Shown in pieces: positions 47,173 through 57,890 of a DNA stretch of 64,000 nt; the first letter of the stretch is position 1, and every line of letters starts with the position of its first letter. The DNA is from Corydoras sp. C115 (taxonomy: Eukaryota > Chordata > Actinopteri > Siluriformes > Callichthyidae). The stretch is from the NCBI GenBank assembly GCA_019802505.1, contig JAFMOC010000007.1:4114001-4178000 (forward strand). Direction: 5' to 3'. The notes beneath the pieces were generated by a model. The model was not told the DNA's origin. It did not search any database and was given only the letters and a program-made list of their open reading frames with translations. The translations under genes were made by a program, and so were the position numbers.

Positions 47173-47494
47173 TGTCACAGCTCGCTTGCCTAACACGGAA
47201 ATCGGCTGCGCGGAGTAATGCGCAACGCTGAAGCGCCTGAAAGCGTTTACAGGGAACGGCTATGCGGAGTAATGCGCAATGCCGAAGCACCTGAAAGCGC
47301 GGGAGAGAGTTCGGAAACACCAGGACATAAAACAAAACAGAATTTATTAATTAAAAGGTGTAGTGACATCAACGGAGGGTAACAAACAAACGAGTAGACA
47401 AGGAAAATAATAAAGATGCACCAAAACAAACCAATCACCCAACGGAGTCAATGAGTACACTCATGAGGGACAGGTGCCCTAAGCACTTCTAACA
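47173..47494 (-). mobile_element. LTR copy B, internally deleted
   Basis: The 322-bp equivalent of copy A, with the same TG...CA ends. It lacks one of the three 55-bp GCGCGGAGTAATGCGC units and the segment CGTGCCAGGGGGAAGGGGAA onward. No primer-binding site follows it; instead the duplicated flank does. Confidence 0.75.
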
Positions 47495-47530
47495 CACTGG
47501 ACAGTGGATACATATGCATACATATTTTAG

Positions 47531-48000
47531 CAAAAGATGAAATCAGATGTTAGGCAGTATTAAACTGTCATTATTAGAAAATAACATTTTTCTGAGGCAC
47601 CTAAGTTCATCATGTATAATGGGCACCCACTGACACCTCAGGTAAAAGGAACTGATCCAAAACAAGACATGGAGCTGGAGGTAGCACAGATGAAGATTTT
47701 GCAATTTTCACTGGGAGTTAAGAGGATGTAGAAGATTAAAAATACATTTGTTAGAGACATGGCACAGGTAAGACATTTATTAATTAATTATTTCATTCAT
47801 TCATTCATTATCTTCTGCTTAATTCTACATTAGGGTCTCAGTGGGTTACCCCATGCCCATCCTAGGAGAAAACTGGTGTGCATACTGGTGTGCATAGGCA
47901 GTATTAAACTGACAATGATAGAAAATAAAATTTTAGTGAGGCACCTGTGGTAATGAGCTAACCCATCATGTATAATGGGCATCCACTGACACCTCAGGAC
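47531..48000. repeat. direct repeat pair of about 110 bp
   Basis: GGCAGTATTAAACTG... through CATCATGTATAATGGGCA and CACTGACACCTCAGG occurs at about 47553-47643 and again at about 47898-48000. The right arm of the inverted duplication lies between the two. Confidence 0.8.
47640..47890 (-). repeat. right arm of inverted duplication
   Basis: Inverted partner of 43980-44210. It contains CAAAACAAGACATGGAGCTG, GAGGATGTAGAAGATTAAAA, GGCACAGGTAAGAC and a SINE-like tail in reverse (TCTGCTTAATTCTACATTAG). The arms are about 3.4 kb apart and enclose the pogo element and the duplicated LTR block. Confidence 0.8.
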
Positions 48001-50361
48001 CCACACTCTGGTACTAGATCTGAAGGCCGTTCAGAGGGTTTATATGTTCTTTTTTACTACATGTATTTTCATTTAAAAGCTCATGTTTCTTGTTTTGGAG
48101 AATTAAAGATATTTACGTTTGAATAAATTAAATAGCTCATGTACATGCTCTGTTAGCCCTGGGATAGGCTCCAGAGGATATTTCTGCTTAACACACTTTT
48201 TAAATACCACTCTAAATATATTCAAAAATAACTTTAGTTAATTTGGGCCACTATATGATATTTTTACTTCCCTAGAAAATACTTTTTGCTCTTTAGGGTA
48301 GACTAGTGCATCTAACATGCTGCTAGATTAATATTCCAACCTATTCACCTATTGTTGATCTGACACACTTCTTTGGACAAAATCTTTGGTTTCTGCAATT
48401 CTGCAGGCATGACACAGTGAAGACTCTAGCCCCTTTATCTTAACAGAGAATTAGTCCATTTTTACAAAAATTGTGAACTCATTAAATTAATGTATTAATA
48501 ACTTACCAATTGTTTACTAAACACTCAAATATACCAGTACTATATTATCTGTATATAATATCTGTATATTGTTATTGTTTTACTCCTATTGTACCCTACC
48601 CTATCACTCAATGAAGATTGGTTAAGGCTAAGAAAATTGTAAAGCTGCTTGGAAACAATGTAAACAATTGTAAAAATAGAAATTTAAATAAATGTAACTT
48701 GAAGCCATAATTTCCAAGCAAAAAAAATAAATAAATCAAAGGGAAAATATGCAAATTCAAAAAGAACCTTCTGCCTTTGAATCAAACCCAGCACCTTCTG
48801 TATATACATCGTACAGACGCAGGTAAACACCTTTTTATTAATTAATTTTGTTCATGTTTATTGAGCCTTTGTTTTTCTAGCTGCATAGTAAGGTCTGATT
48901 ACCTGGGTTTGACATGTTTACCTTGTTCTGCCTTTGGATTTGTAAAATTATATTTTGGTTCTTAGCTTTGTGCATTTGGTTTTCTATCTGTTGTCTGCCT
49001 AACAATTATAAAGATATTTCAGTGTTACAGTAAATATAGATTTTTTTTATGGACCTGATGCTTATTTAAAAGTGTATCATACTCCCATTTCCTCCTCATC
49101 ATTTGACGTCATTAAGAATTTACTGACATACCATCCATTCTTCATTCTGGAAATAGGGCAGAATTGAATTGCAGGACAAGTGTTAAAAAAGCATGACTGA
49201 CAGTGAAATGAAATTTTAGTTATGTTCCTTTTTTGTTAATCAATATATAGCTGATGACATTTCAGATGTAATATACTGTCCTCTGATTTACAAAACATTT
49301 TGCAGCAAGCATTATCCAATTTTAAGGAGGTGATGTTTGCATTGAGGGAAGGTGAATATTCATTTTTTATTTACTCGGATTTTGTTTAATTTTTTATGTA
49401 CTCATGGGCTGAGGGACACGGGCTGAGGGACTTAAATTGACAGAAGTAGAAAAAAAGTCTGAGAGGGAACTAAAAGTCAAATTTATGAGGTATGCCAGAG
49501 AGGACACATACATTTGGAATATGCATTTAAATGATTTTTAACCTTTCGGGCTTTGACAATCCTGTGAGGACTGTGGTGTAATTGTATAAACAATAATATT
49601 GTACAAATTATTTTTAAATGTAGTTGTTTATTTAAAACAAAGACTGTTAAATTATTAATATTGAATGATATAATGCATGATATTGATTCAGTTCAGTCAT
49701 TAAAATTTGGTGAAAATCCTTTTGATTCTCTATGAAAATGAAAGTGCTCAAAGTTTTTGGAGTAACATTTTGGCAGGACTGCAGATCCATTAGTACAACA
49801 AAAATCAAAGATTCTGTCCATCAGGTCCAAGTGTGTCATATGAGTTCATTCATCAAAGTCCCGCCGATCCTCCGCCGATCCACTTTTATGAAGATAAAAG
49901 TGAGCTAAGGACATTGAAATAGAGCTCTAGCATTGTGGTGTATGTGAAGCTTGTGTCACCTGAAAAAAAAAAAAATGTAGTTAGAGGAGTTATTAATTAA
50001 ATTGTAAACAGAATAGAAAAAATACTGATTATAATAGTATAACTAAAAAGAGCATGACACTGCAAATTTTATCGCCAAGAGCTCTCACTGCAATAAAAAC
50101 ATTTCAGTACCACTCTCTTTACCAATAGTGAAGAACTGAAATGCCAGCATGTAAGCATACTTATTTAATTTCCACTGATGCATACAAGTACAAGTAAATA
50201 CAAGTGATTAAAAAGGTTTAAATAGTAAGGTTGCATGCAGATGTAGGATGCTTATAGAATAATGTGGTAAGAATGCTCTTTCTCTCTTTAAGGATGTTTT
50301 TGGTAATATAAATGCTGTATATTTGCTTTAAGTTATAATATAATAAAAAAAGATTTAATAT
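48001..50361. other. intergenic, no gene seen
   Basis: AT-rich unique sequence. The part near 49080-49530 is less simple in composition and could include a non-coding conserved element, but nothing specific supports this. Confidence 0.5.
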
Positions 50362-50708
50362 CTGGTGGCACGGTGGCTTAGTGGTTAGCACGTTTGCCTC
50401 TCAGCACTAGGGATTCCCAGTTTGAATCCCTATCTGGGTGGAGTTTCCATGTTCTCCCCGTGTCCGCGTGGGTTTCCTCCGGGTTCTCTGGTTTCTTCCC
50501 ACGGTCCAAAAACATGGATCAATTGAGTTCAATTGAGTTCTCCAAATTGCCCCATGTAGAGTATGTTTGTGTGAGTGAGTGTGTCCCCAGCGAAAGGTTG
50601 GCGCCCTGTCCTGAGTGTATCTGAAACGGTCTCCCCTGGATGGGAATGGGGAACCCCACCGCGAACCTAATAGAGGATAAAGCGGAAGAAAATGAATGAA
50701 TGAATGGA
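50362..50708 (+). mobile_element. SINE (mermaid-like), full length
   Basis: Plus copy from TCTGGTGGCACGGTGGCTTA to the GAATGAATGAATG tail, with 11-bp target duplication AGATTTAATAT at 50351-50361 and 50709-50719. A short deletion removes the GCCCAGCGCCC stretch before AACGGTCTCCCC. Confidence 0.95.
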
Positions 50709-51289
50709 AGATTTAATATAACTTTTCTAATGATGACTAAGTTAAGTTTAAGCATTAAAATCTTTTATATTCCATTTCTTATACTAATATGTCTGTTGCA
50801 ATTGACGTTTAGCAGGTGCATTTACAACTGCACTACCTTCTGTGCGGTTAATTAACTCATTGCTCTTCTTGGACATCTGTTCTAAAATGGAGTGCACATA
50901 TCAATAGTCATGGTACAATATATAGTCCTCTATAGTAACATTAAAAGTTACCAAACTATTAGAGTGTCAGGATTATATATCTGCACTTTAATGTTCTGCT
51001 TCATGCTGTAAAATGTTTTCATTTTATTTTTCTTTAATCTTTCCTACAATGACAAATTAAAAAAAAATCATTACCACATTTTAACATAATAACTATTCAT
51101 GAATAATATACATAATACATATACACTCCAGTAAAAGGGTTTGGATGGTAATAAAAAGTCTATTATGTGTAATTTTAAATAGGGTTTTTATACCACATAA
51201 CAGAGGGGCTATGCTTTTTACACTGGACCTTCTAATTAAACCCATGCAAATTACATGCGCTCACTTTTTATATAATCATTCCCTATTCT

Positions 51290-51830
51290 CTTCTTAATGA
51301 TAATTTTAGATATTGAATTAAGAATTTAAAGCATAATTCTCATGTCCCAATCCCACAGAGACACACAGGTTTCTTACTATTTTTTCCAATCCTCACAAAA
51401 TCCATTAAACTAGTAAACAGTGTATGGTCATAAAGAGCTTTCCATCGCAGAGAATGCCCTTCCTTTTCTATGATGGAGAGAGCAGATGCACTGCAAATGG
51501 CACAGGAGAGCCTTTAATGGAGCACGCATATGTCTGGCTTCCAGTAATAACCCTCAACAAGTTCAGTGGTTCAGCTGTCTTAATGACCCCACTTCATTTC
51601 ATTAGGACTTGTTCCACCATTGTTATCCTTGAGGATAAAGCAAGGGAAAAGGACACAGGAGGCATTAATTATGAGACAAATGATTTTCAAGTTTCCAGAA
51701 AATTATGCATATATCATATAAAGGTTCCCTGCAGCTTAATTTTACTGCTATTCAAAACAGCTCTTGTTATGTTAGGCTTTTTAAAAAGAATGAAATATTT
51801 TTGCAGAATAATGTAATTTATTTATCATAT
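51290..51830. other. possible conserved non-coding element
   Basis: About 500 bp of mixed-composition, repeat-free sequence in the plpp4-wdr11 interval, with homeodomain-like cores (GCATTAATTATGAGACAAAT, CAGCTTAATTTTACTG). A 130-codon frame (51424-51816, plus) spans it but shows no domain, splice pattern or familiar sequence. I lean to non-coding. Conservation cannot be tested here. Confidence 0.3.
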
Positions 51831-52190
51831 TCTCATTACTTTGGTTTAATTCATGTGAGACATGGAAAGAAAAGTTTCTTTATGATAAGTATGTTACATA
51901 GGTAACTTATTCATTACATTTCTTTGGGTTTGTGTTTTATTTATTACTGCTACCACTAAATATTGTGAGTATTGTAACTATTTAAAATAGTTTATTGGAA
52001 GCCATGGAAGCCATAATCATAGATATATTTGCTTGGATATCTTGAGAAAGCAGTTGCTAGTGATAAAAAAAAAGTGTGCTTTCCCAAGATGGGGCACAGA
52101 ATCAGGCTTCTTTCATCTTTTGCTAGTATAGTCCTCTGGGGTGTAATGGCATTTGACGCGTTAGTCCCGCCTTAATCTTATTGTTCATTA

Positions 52191-52527
52191 TTGCAAATTG
52201 GGTCTGAGTCTCTCCGCAGGGTGGCTGGGCTCTCCCTTAGAGATAGGGTGAGAAGCTCGGTCATCCGGGAGAGACTCAGAGTAGAGCCACTACTCCTCCT
52301 AGGGGGGTGTTCCAGGCAAGTCCAGCTGGAAGGACACCCCGGGGAAGACCCAGGACACACTGGAGGGATTATATCTCTCAGCTGGTCTGGGAACGCCTCG
52401 GGGTTCCCCCAGTCGAGCTGGTGGAGGTGGCTGGGGCGAGGGAGGTCTGGGTCTCCCTACGTCGGTTGCTTCCCCCGCGACCCGAACCCCGGACAAGCGG
52501 AAGATAATGGATGGATGGATGGATGGA
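52191..52527 (+). mobile_element. RTE-like LINE 3' fragment
   Basis: Encodes C-terminal parts of a LINE polyprotein in shifted frames: RVAGLSLRDRVRSSVIRERL, then WRDYISQLVWERLGVPPVEL and VWVSLRRLLPPRPEP. It ends CCCCCGCGACCC, GACAAGCGGAAGATAATGG and a (GGAT)n tail. This form is that of Rex3/RTE-type teleost LINEs, and the tail matches the 3' tail of the mermaid-like SINEs. Confidence 0.75.
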
Positions 52528-52726
52528 GTCTAGGAGGCATGTACTGTCATTCACTGTTCAGCCAAGTTTCACAATTGCTCCATCCAAGGTGATTTTACTT
52601 TGTTGTTTCTTGCTCTTGCACTTTGGCAAAGTTTGTAATGTAATTTAAAGTGCCCTTCCAAGCACTCATCTGCTGACTTTTAGCAGCAAGACATACAGAT
52701 CGCCACCTTGTTCTGCATACAGTATA

Positions 52727-52728
<2 letters not shown>

Positions 52729-52783
<55 letters not shown>
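52729..52783. repeat. (GT)n microsatellite
   Basis: About 27 GT units. Confidence 0.95.
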
Positions 52784-52784
<1 letters not shown>

Positions 52785-52847
52785 ATTAAAAATAAACAAA
52801 TATGCCAGTAATATATTAGGATTGTATATTATATAATTATATAATGC

Positions 52848-53195
52848 AGGCGGCACGGTGGCTTAGTGGTTAGCACGTTCGCCTCTCAGCGCTAGGGATT
52901 CCCGGTTCGAATCCCCATCTGGGTGGAGTTTCCATGTTCTTCCCGTGTCTGCGTGGGTTTCCTCCGGGTTCTCTGGTTTCCTCCCACAGTCCAAAAACAT
53001 GGATCAAGTTAATTGAATTCCCAAAAATTGCCCCATATAGAGTGTGTCTGTGTGAGTGAAGTGTGTGCCCAGCGATGGATTGGTGCCCTGTCCTGGGTCT
53101 ATATGCCCAGCGCCCGAGATGTTCTCCCCTGGATGGGCACGGGGAACCCCACCACGACCCTAATAGAGGATAAAGCGGGAGATAATGAATGAATG
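52848..53195 (+). mobile_element. SINE (mermaid-like), full length
   Basis: One of the best-preserved copies, from AGGCGGCACGGTGGCTTAGT to the GAATGAATG tail. The 13-bp target duplication AATTATATAATGC is perfect at 52835-52847 and 53196-53208. Confidence 0.96.
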
Positions 53196-53520
53196 AATTA
53201 TATAATGCCTTGGATTGTACTGTTTTTTTTGGCCTAATATTTGTTGTGTCCCATTCAAACTATAGTTTAACTGTATACTCTAAATTAATCTAAGTAATTG
53301 AGCACTTCTAATAATCGATTTTAATGCCATATAATGACAGTTTTCTACATACGAATAGAAATTGAATATATTGCAATATATTATGCAATATATTATGATA
53401 CAGTTTCCATTAGTTAGTGACAAGAAAAGTTGTGTAATAAATTATTATAAAATGAGCTGTTTAAAATGCTATTGGTCCAAATAAGTAATCTTGTACACTA
53501 TGAGCAACAAAAATATTGAA

Positions 53521-53743
53521 TCAAGAATTTGCTGGGGACATCTTATCGAAACTTGTGTAGTCAGGTTCTGCATGCTGGTTACCAGTGTAATACTGGGTTT
53601 TCTCGGACAGCCTGCCATTGAGCAGGAGAAATGAGAACTGAGAAAAACCTTCCAGCAACTGTTGATACAACTTCTCTTCCTGTTTGGAAAGAGATCTCTG
53701 TACAGCTTCCACATCTGGCAGCTGTATGTTGGGGTGAAATATC
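53521..53743 (-). CDS. candidate terminal exon, unrecognised protein
   Basis: On the minus strand a strong acceptor (TTTCTGTATCCTCACAG) is followed by 74 codons to a stop. The sequence reads IFHPNIQLPDVEAVQRSLSK, then QEEKLYQQLLEGFSQFSFLL and LNGRLSEKTQYY, ending DYTSFDKMSPANS. It is amphipathic and helix-like with no simple-sequence bias, unlike other open frames around it, and lies outside recognised repeats. I do not recognise the family. No upstream exon was found, so it may be a terminal exon of a small gene between plpp4 and wdr11, a decayed retrocopy piece, or chance. Confidence 0.4.
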
Positions 53744-53940
53744 CTGTGAGGATACAGAAAGAGAATACACACCAGCACACGCACACATACATGTACAGAC
53801 AAACAGGACTAATACTTATGCTTGAACATGTACATGGAGGTTTAATTAAGGAGACAATTTTACCATTCAACAAGGACCAATTATACATCATGCTGACCAG
53901 ACCAGACGAAAAGACACACAAGTCCATCCATCTATCCAGC

Positions 53941-53995
53941 CATATTTCTTCCGTTTTATCCTCTACCCATGCCCATCCAGGGGAGAAAGTTTTAG
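53941..53995 (-). mobile_element. SINE fragment
   Basis: CCGTTTTATCCTCTACCCAT then GCCCATCCAGGGGAGAAAG is the 3' tail region of the mermaid-like SINE on the minus strand, with the GGGTCGCGG segment deleted. Confidence 0.7.
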
Positions 53996-54977
53996 AATGT
54001 CAATAGAGAGAGAACAGACAAGTATGAACCAAAAATGTAAATTAAAATAAAAAATGTAAAAACAGCTAACTGTCAGAAAAGCATATATCTTGACTCTGAT
54101 TAGAATTTGGTTTATTTTTTGTCTCGTCTGCACTTCGTCATTGTGTCTTTAGTGCTTGTTAATCAGTTAATTAATCCTTGTTAAGTTGCTTTTGTCTGGA
54201 TAAGCTGGACCTGTAGTTATAGAGTGAGATGAAACAATTATTTACAATTTTAGTAGATGAGCAAAGCTTTTTTTTAAATTAACATCTTACCAGCTGACAA
54301 CTTTTATCCAGAAGTTCTTTAGCACAATATCTCATTATTTTCAAAGCCCACCTTTTTTATTTACAAGCACCTTGAGCTCAATCTCGAGGAAGTCTTGTAT
54401 TATTAATCACTTCAATGTGGTGGTCGAGTTTTTCCCTTTCCTCTATATTCAAGTTGTGTCTCTGGCTGGCAAGCTACTATAATTCCCACAGTTTTAATTG
54501 AACTAATTCTATATATGGTATTGTCTTCTGTTTCTTGCCTTTCAAAGCATAAATATCTAAATGCAGCTTTGACATGGTTTCTTTTCACCAAGTATATATC
54601 AAATAAAATACCTAAAACTGTCCTTGATTTATGGATTTAATTTAAGAAGCACCCAGAAGCACTAATGTGTATGAACTTGAAGGATTTTAAACAAAGTAGT
54701 GGATTTCACATTCTGTATTTATAGGCACTAACTTGCCTGTCTACACACTGTTGGGTAAAACACAAAAAAGAACACAAGAGAGAGACCATAAAATAAATAA
54801 GAACCCGTTACATTAAATAATTCATCTGCTTAAGTAACACAGTCTAATACCAACTGCCCACAACCAGAAAATCTTAAAGTGAAAAAGTATCTCCCATTTT
54901 CACAGCTCTGATTGGTCTTTTTTGCCAAGACCTACCTCCCAGCAGCAACTGGCAACTCCTGACTTAGGGACTTACTA
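53996..54977. other. intergenic, no gene seen
   Basis: AT-rich, repeat-poor sequence with several TTAATTAA-like words. No coding or element evidence. Confidence 0.5.
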
Positions 54978-54985
54978 AATTATTA

Positions 54986-55042
<57 letters not shown>

Positions 55043-55058
55043 ATTATTATTATTATTA
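54978..55058. repeat. (ATT)n microsatellite
   Basis: About 26 ATT units with two ATTA interruptions. Confidence 0.95.
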
Positions 55059-55569
55059 AAATCTGATTTTCACATCCTGTTTGTGAAAGTGTATTAAGGC
55101 AAACGCCACAGAAGGAGAGTTGTTTTAGTTTGTTAGGTTGAAAAAGGTTATAAAACCATCTTTATTTTAAATTTAAAAAAGCTGTCCTGACCTAATTGTA
55201 ATAAAACTGGCTAATGATATTACTACCACTTTCACAGATGAGGGATGATAGAATGCAGTGTTGACCTTTCACCAAACATAAAGTTTCTCATTAAAACCAA
55301 ATACCTTTTAGTCTCATTTTTGCAAATATAACATTCTATTCTATTTATTAGCTGCAGATGGATAACAATGTTAGTACTTTCTGTAACTGTTATTAACAAT
55401 AGACATTCGTACCTGTAAGTGGAGATGTTCTCTTGTGTATATTTTGTTCTCAATCATTTGAGAACAATGATTGACTGTTTAACTATGCAATCATTAACTG
55501 AATCTGCTGTGTTACTGTATCTCTCATATTAGAAATGGTGTGAAAACTACAGGATAGTTTTGCTGTGAC

Positions 55570-55770
55570 TCTTACATCTAAATAGACCTATCTTGTTTTA
55601 TCCACTTTTTAGTGCAAGCAAGAATAACATTTCAAATAATTAGCTTTGAGAAGTACGGCCATCTCCAGGCAACAAAGAGTACCAATCTAATTATCAACCC
55701 TCTGGTGATCAGATAAATGTATTATACAATGCGCTATGTATTTGGCACATTGGAAACATAAGAGAGAATG
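55570..55770. other. possible conserved non-coding element
   Basis: Repeat-free block with dense transcription-factor-like words: CAAATAATTAGCTTTG (homeodomain type), GGCCATCTCCAGGCAACAA (RFX X-box-like half-sites), ACCAATCTAATTATCAACC. Appearance resembles vertebrate conserved non-coding elements. No comparison was possible. Confidence 0.3.
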
Positions 55771-55956
55771 GCTGAGATGCAGCTGTAAATACAAGAAAAA
55801 GTAAAAAGCTAAATGTTTTATGTAAAATTACTCTGAATTTATATACTCTACATTTAGCTACTAACATAACATAAAACTAACATAAAAACTTGTAAATGAA
55901 CAGTATGTAATGGGCTGATTTGACTTGCTAATACAATTATAAAAATTATATTGTTA

Positions 55957-55958
<2 letters not shown>

Positions 55959-55989
<31 letters not shown>
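55959..55989. repeat. (GT)n microsatellite
   Basis: About 15 TG units. Confidence 0.95.
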
Positions 55990-55991
<2 letters not shown>

Positions 55992-56481
55992 TTATAGACA
56001 CTTGTGTGTTGATTTTTTGTTATAAACCCAAATAAACCCACCTCATGAACATTTAAAAATGTTTTTTTTTCAACATTGAAAGCTATGTTTTCTTTTTTCT
56101 CAGCATTCAGAAAGATAAAAGTGTAAAACACATGCTTAAATTCTCATGAGAATAAATTTCTCAAATGGCATTTCTCTTAATATTTGCACTTGTTTTTTAA
56201 TCCAGCTTTTTAAATAAAATAGGATTGATACATTTGAAATTGAAAGTTTGTGAATTCTTTGGACTTTTCAACTTAATTTATTAATAAAGACCAGCACACT
56301 GGGCTGCCACATGAAACTGAAGACACACACACTTTTCAGTGTTGGATTTCTCAGTGTTGTACCTAAACCACTCTTTCACCTTAAATCTCTACTTTTCTCC
56401 TTGTGAGCACCAAAAAAAAAAAAACAGACAGATAAAACAGACAAGTCACAGGAGAGCGTTACCATTTAGTTAATTAACCTT

Positions 56482-56701
56482 TGTGATCGGGTTTGTTTGG
56501 AATTATTACTGGTGTTCCCATTTCACTGTGCAAAACTTTGAGTTACCCTGCTTGCCATTTTGCCTCTTTATTTTGCCGTCTGCCTTTAATAAACATTATT
56601 TCGCTACCTGAGTGTTGTCTGACTCCCTCCGGCGCGCTCGTGTGCCTCAAAATTGCACATAGACGCGCAGCCTCCCTAAGAGGTGCAAGCAGCAATGTAA
56701 C
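56482..56701 (+). mobile_element. possible solo LTR
   Basis: A 220-bp block beginning TGTGATCGGG and ending AATGTAACA. It has a CTTTAATAAACATT polyadenylation signal followed by a GC-rich segment (CTCCGGCGCGCTCGTGTG), the layout of a retroelement LTR. No target duplication or internal region was identified. Confidence 0.45.
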
Positions 56702-57229
56702 ACATGGCTGATCCACCACTCATTAATAAATCACTCTTTAATCTCATGCTACAATTTTCAGTACCTGGTGTGGTCCCCTTGTGCAACATTAACTGCAATA
56801 AAATGTTACTAGTAATTCTCCATTACTCTTGTGCGTTGTTTGAAGAAATTGTATCCTTTTTATTTCTTTTAGTTCCTCTGTACAAAACATCTTTAACTCT
56901 GTTCTGATGATGGATTTGCTCTCATGAACAGCTTGATTATTGTTCTTCCACAATATTTCCTCAGGATTAAGGCCAGAATGTTAACTTGATAATTCGAAAA
57001 GTCCCTTCTTCTTTAACCATTTTTTGGTGTTTTCTATACAACTATGGTTGTTTAGAAAACGCTTGCAAACTTTCAAGCAACACAGTAGTTTATATAAACA
57101 GTAATTGGCAAAATGTTCATGACACGTTATTAAAATATTGGGATGGTGGCGTTTGGGGGGAGGAGAGTCTGATGACTGTTTGCCTGTATTTGTAGTTATG
57201 GCACATGCCACGAGGAGACAGTTTTCCAT

Positions 57230-57440
57230 CTAAACTCTACAGGACTGGTGGGGCGGTGGACACGGCACGTCTACATGCACGTGTACTGTAAAAGCCCGGT
57301 ATGTGTGTGTAGGCATGTTTGTGTTGGCAATAAGGCTGCCCCTGTGGTGTGAACTCCTTTCTCTGATCCTCATTTCCATCCACCCCGTGACACTGGTGCC
57401 GAAACCCGGAAGTGGATGAGGACTGGATGTAGACAAACAT
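57230..57440 (+). mobile_element. LTR 3' end plus primer-binding site
   Basis: A GC-richer segment ends CACCCCGTGACA at 57392 and is directly followed by CTGGTGCCGAAACCCGGA (57393-57410), a tRNA-type primer-binding site. After it comes AGTGGATGAGGA, similar to the sequence after the degenerate PBS near 24.0 kb. The element body beyond is missing. Confidence 0.7.
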
Positions 57441-57604
57441 GGTCTGGAAGATGGAAGAAAACCTCACCTCCCTGAGAAAGAAACAAACTCATGCTTTTAT
57501 AATCTCAAATTTATATATCTAAATTACAGTAATGCACTTATGAGGTTAGGTTCCAATAAATCACTGCATAAACTCCAAATGGTTTAGAATAGAACAGCAA
57601 GGGG

Positions 57605-57890
57605 AGCAGGGGAGAACGTCTCGGTCGCTTGGCGGATACATCTAGGACAGGGCACCAATCTATCACTGGGCACACACTTACTCACACAAACACACTCTAC
57701 ATGGAACAATTTTGAGAATTCAATTGACTTGATCCATGTTTTTGGACTGTGGGTGGAAACCAGAAAACCCCGGAGGAAACCCACGCAGACACGGGGAGAA
57801 CATGGAAACTCCACCCAGATTGGGATTCAATCTGGGAATCCCTAGCGCTGAGAGGCGAACGTGCTAATCACTAAGCCACCATGCCACTCT
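57605..57890 (-). mobile_element. SINE (mermaid-like), tail truncated
   Basis: Minus copy from GCAGGGGAGAACGTCTCGG to the head AAGCCACCATGCCACTC. The 3'-most 50 bp of the SINE are missing at the left edge. No target duplication found. Confidence 0.88.

Larger units (their letters stand above)
45882..47494 (-). repeat. tandem duplication (offset 1,095 bp) with LTR copies
   Basis: The segment starting CAAGTAGGGCATAACAGACC occurs at 45882 and again at 46977. In both copies it is followed by the same 190-bp flank (GTGAGTGGGCTAGTGATG, CAGACGCTGCAGACTATACA) and then an LTR-like block. Since the flank outside the LTR is duplicated with it, simple retrotransposition is not enough to explain the pattern; a tandem duplication of LTR plus flank fits better. 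Confidence 0.85.

Noticed and set aside
51424..51816. 130-codon plus-strand frame as a gene
   Set aside because: No recognisable domain, no splice context and unremarkable composition; kept only as a possible non-coding element.
52595..52786. Frame beginning with His-Thr repeats
   Set aside because: Translation of the (GT)n microsatellite.
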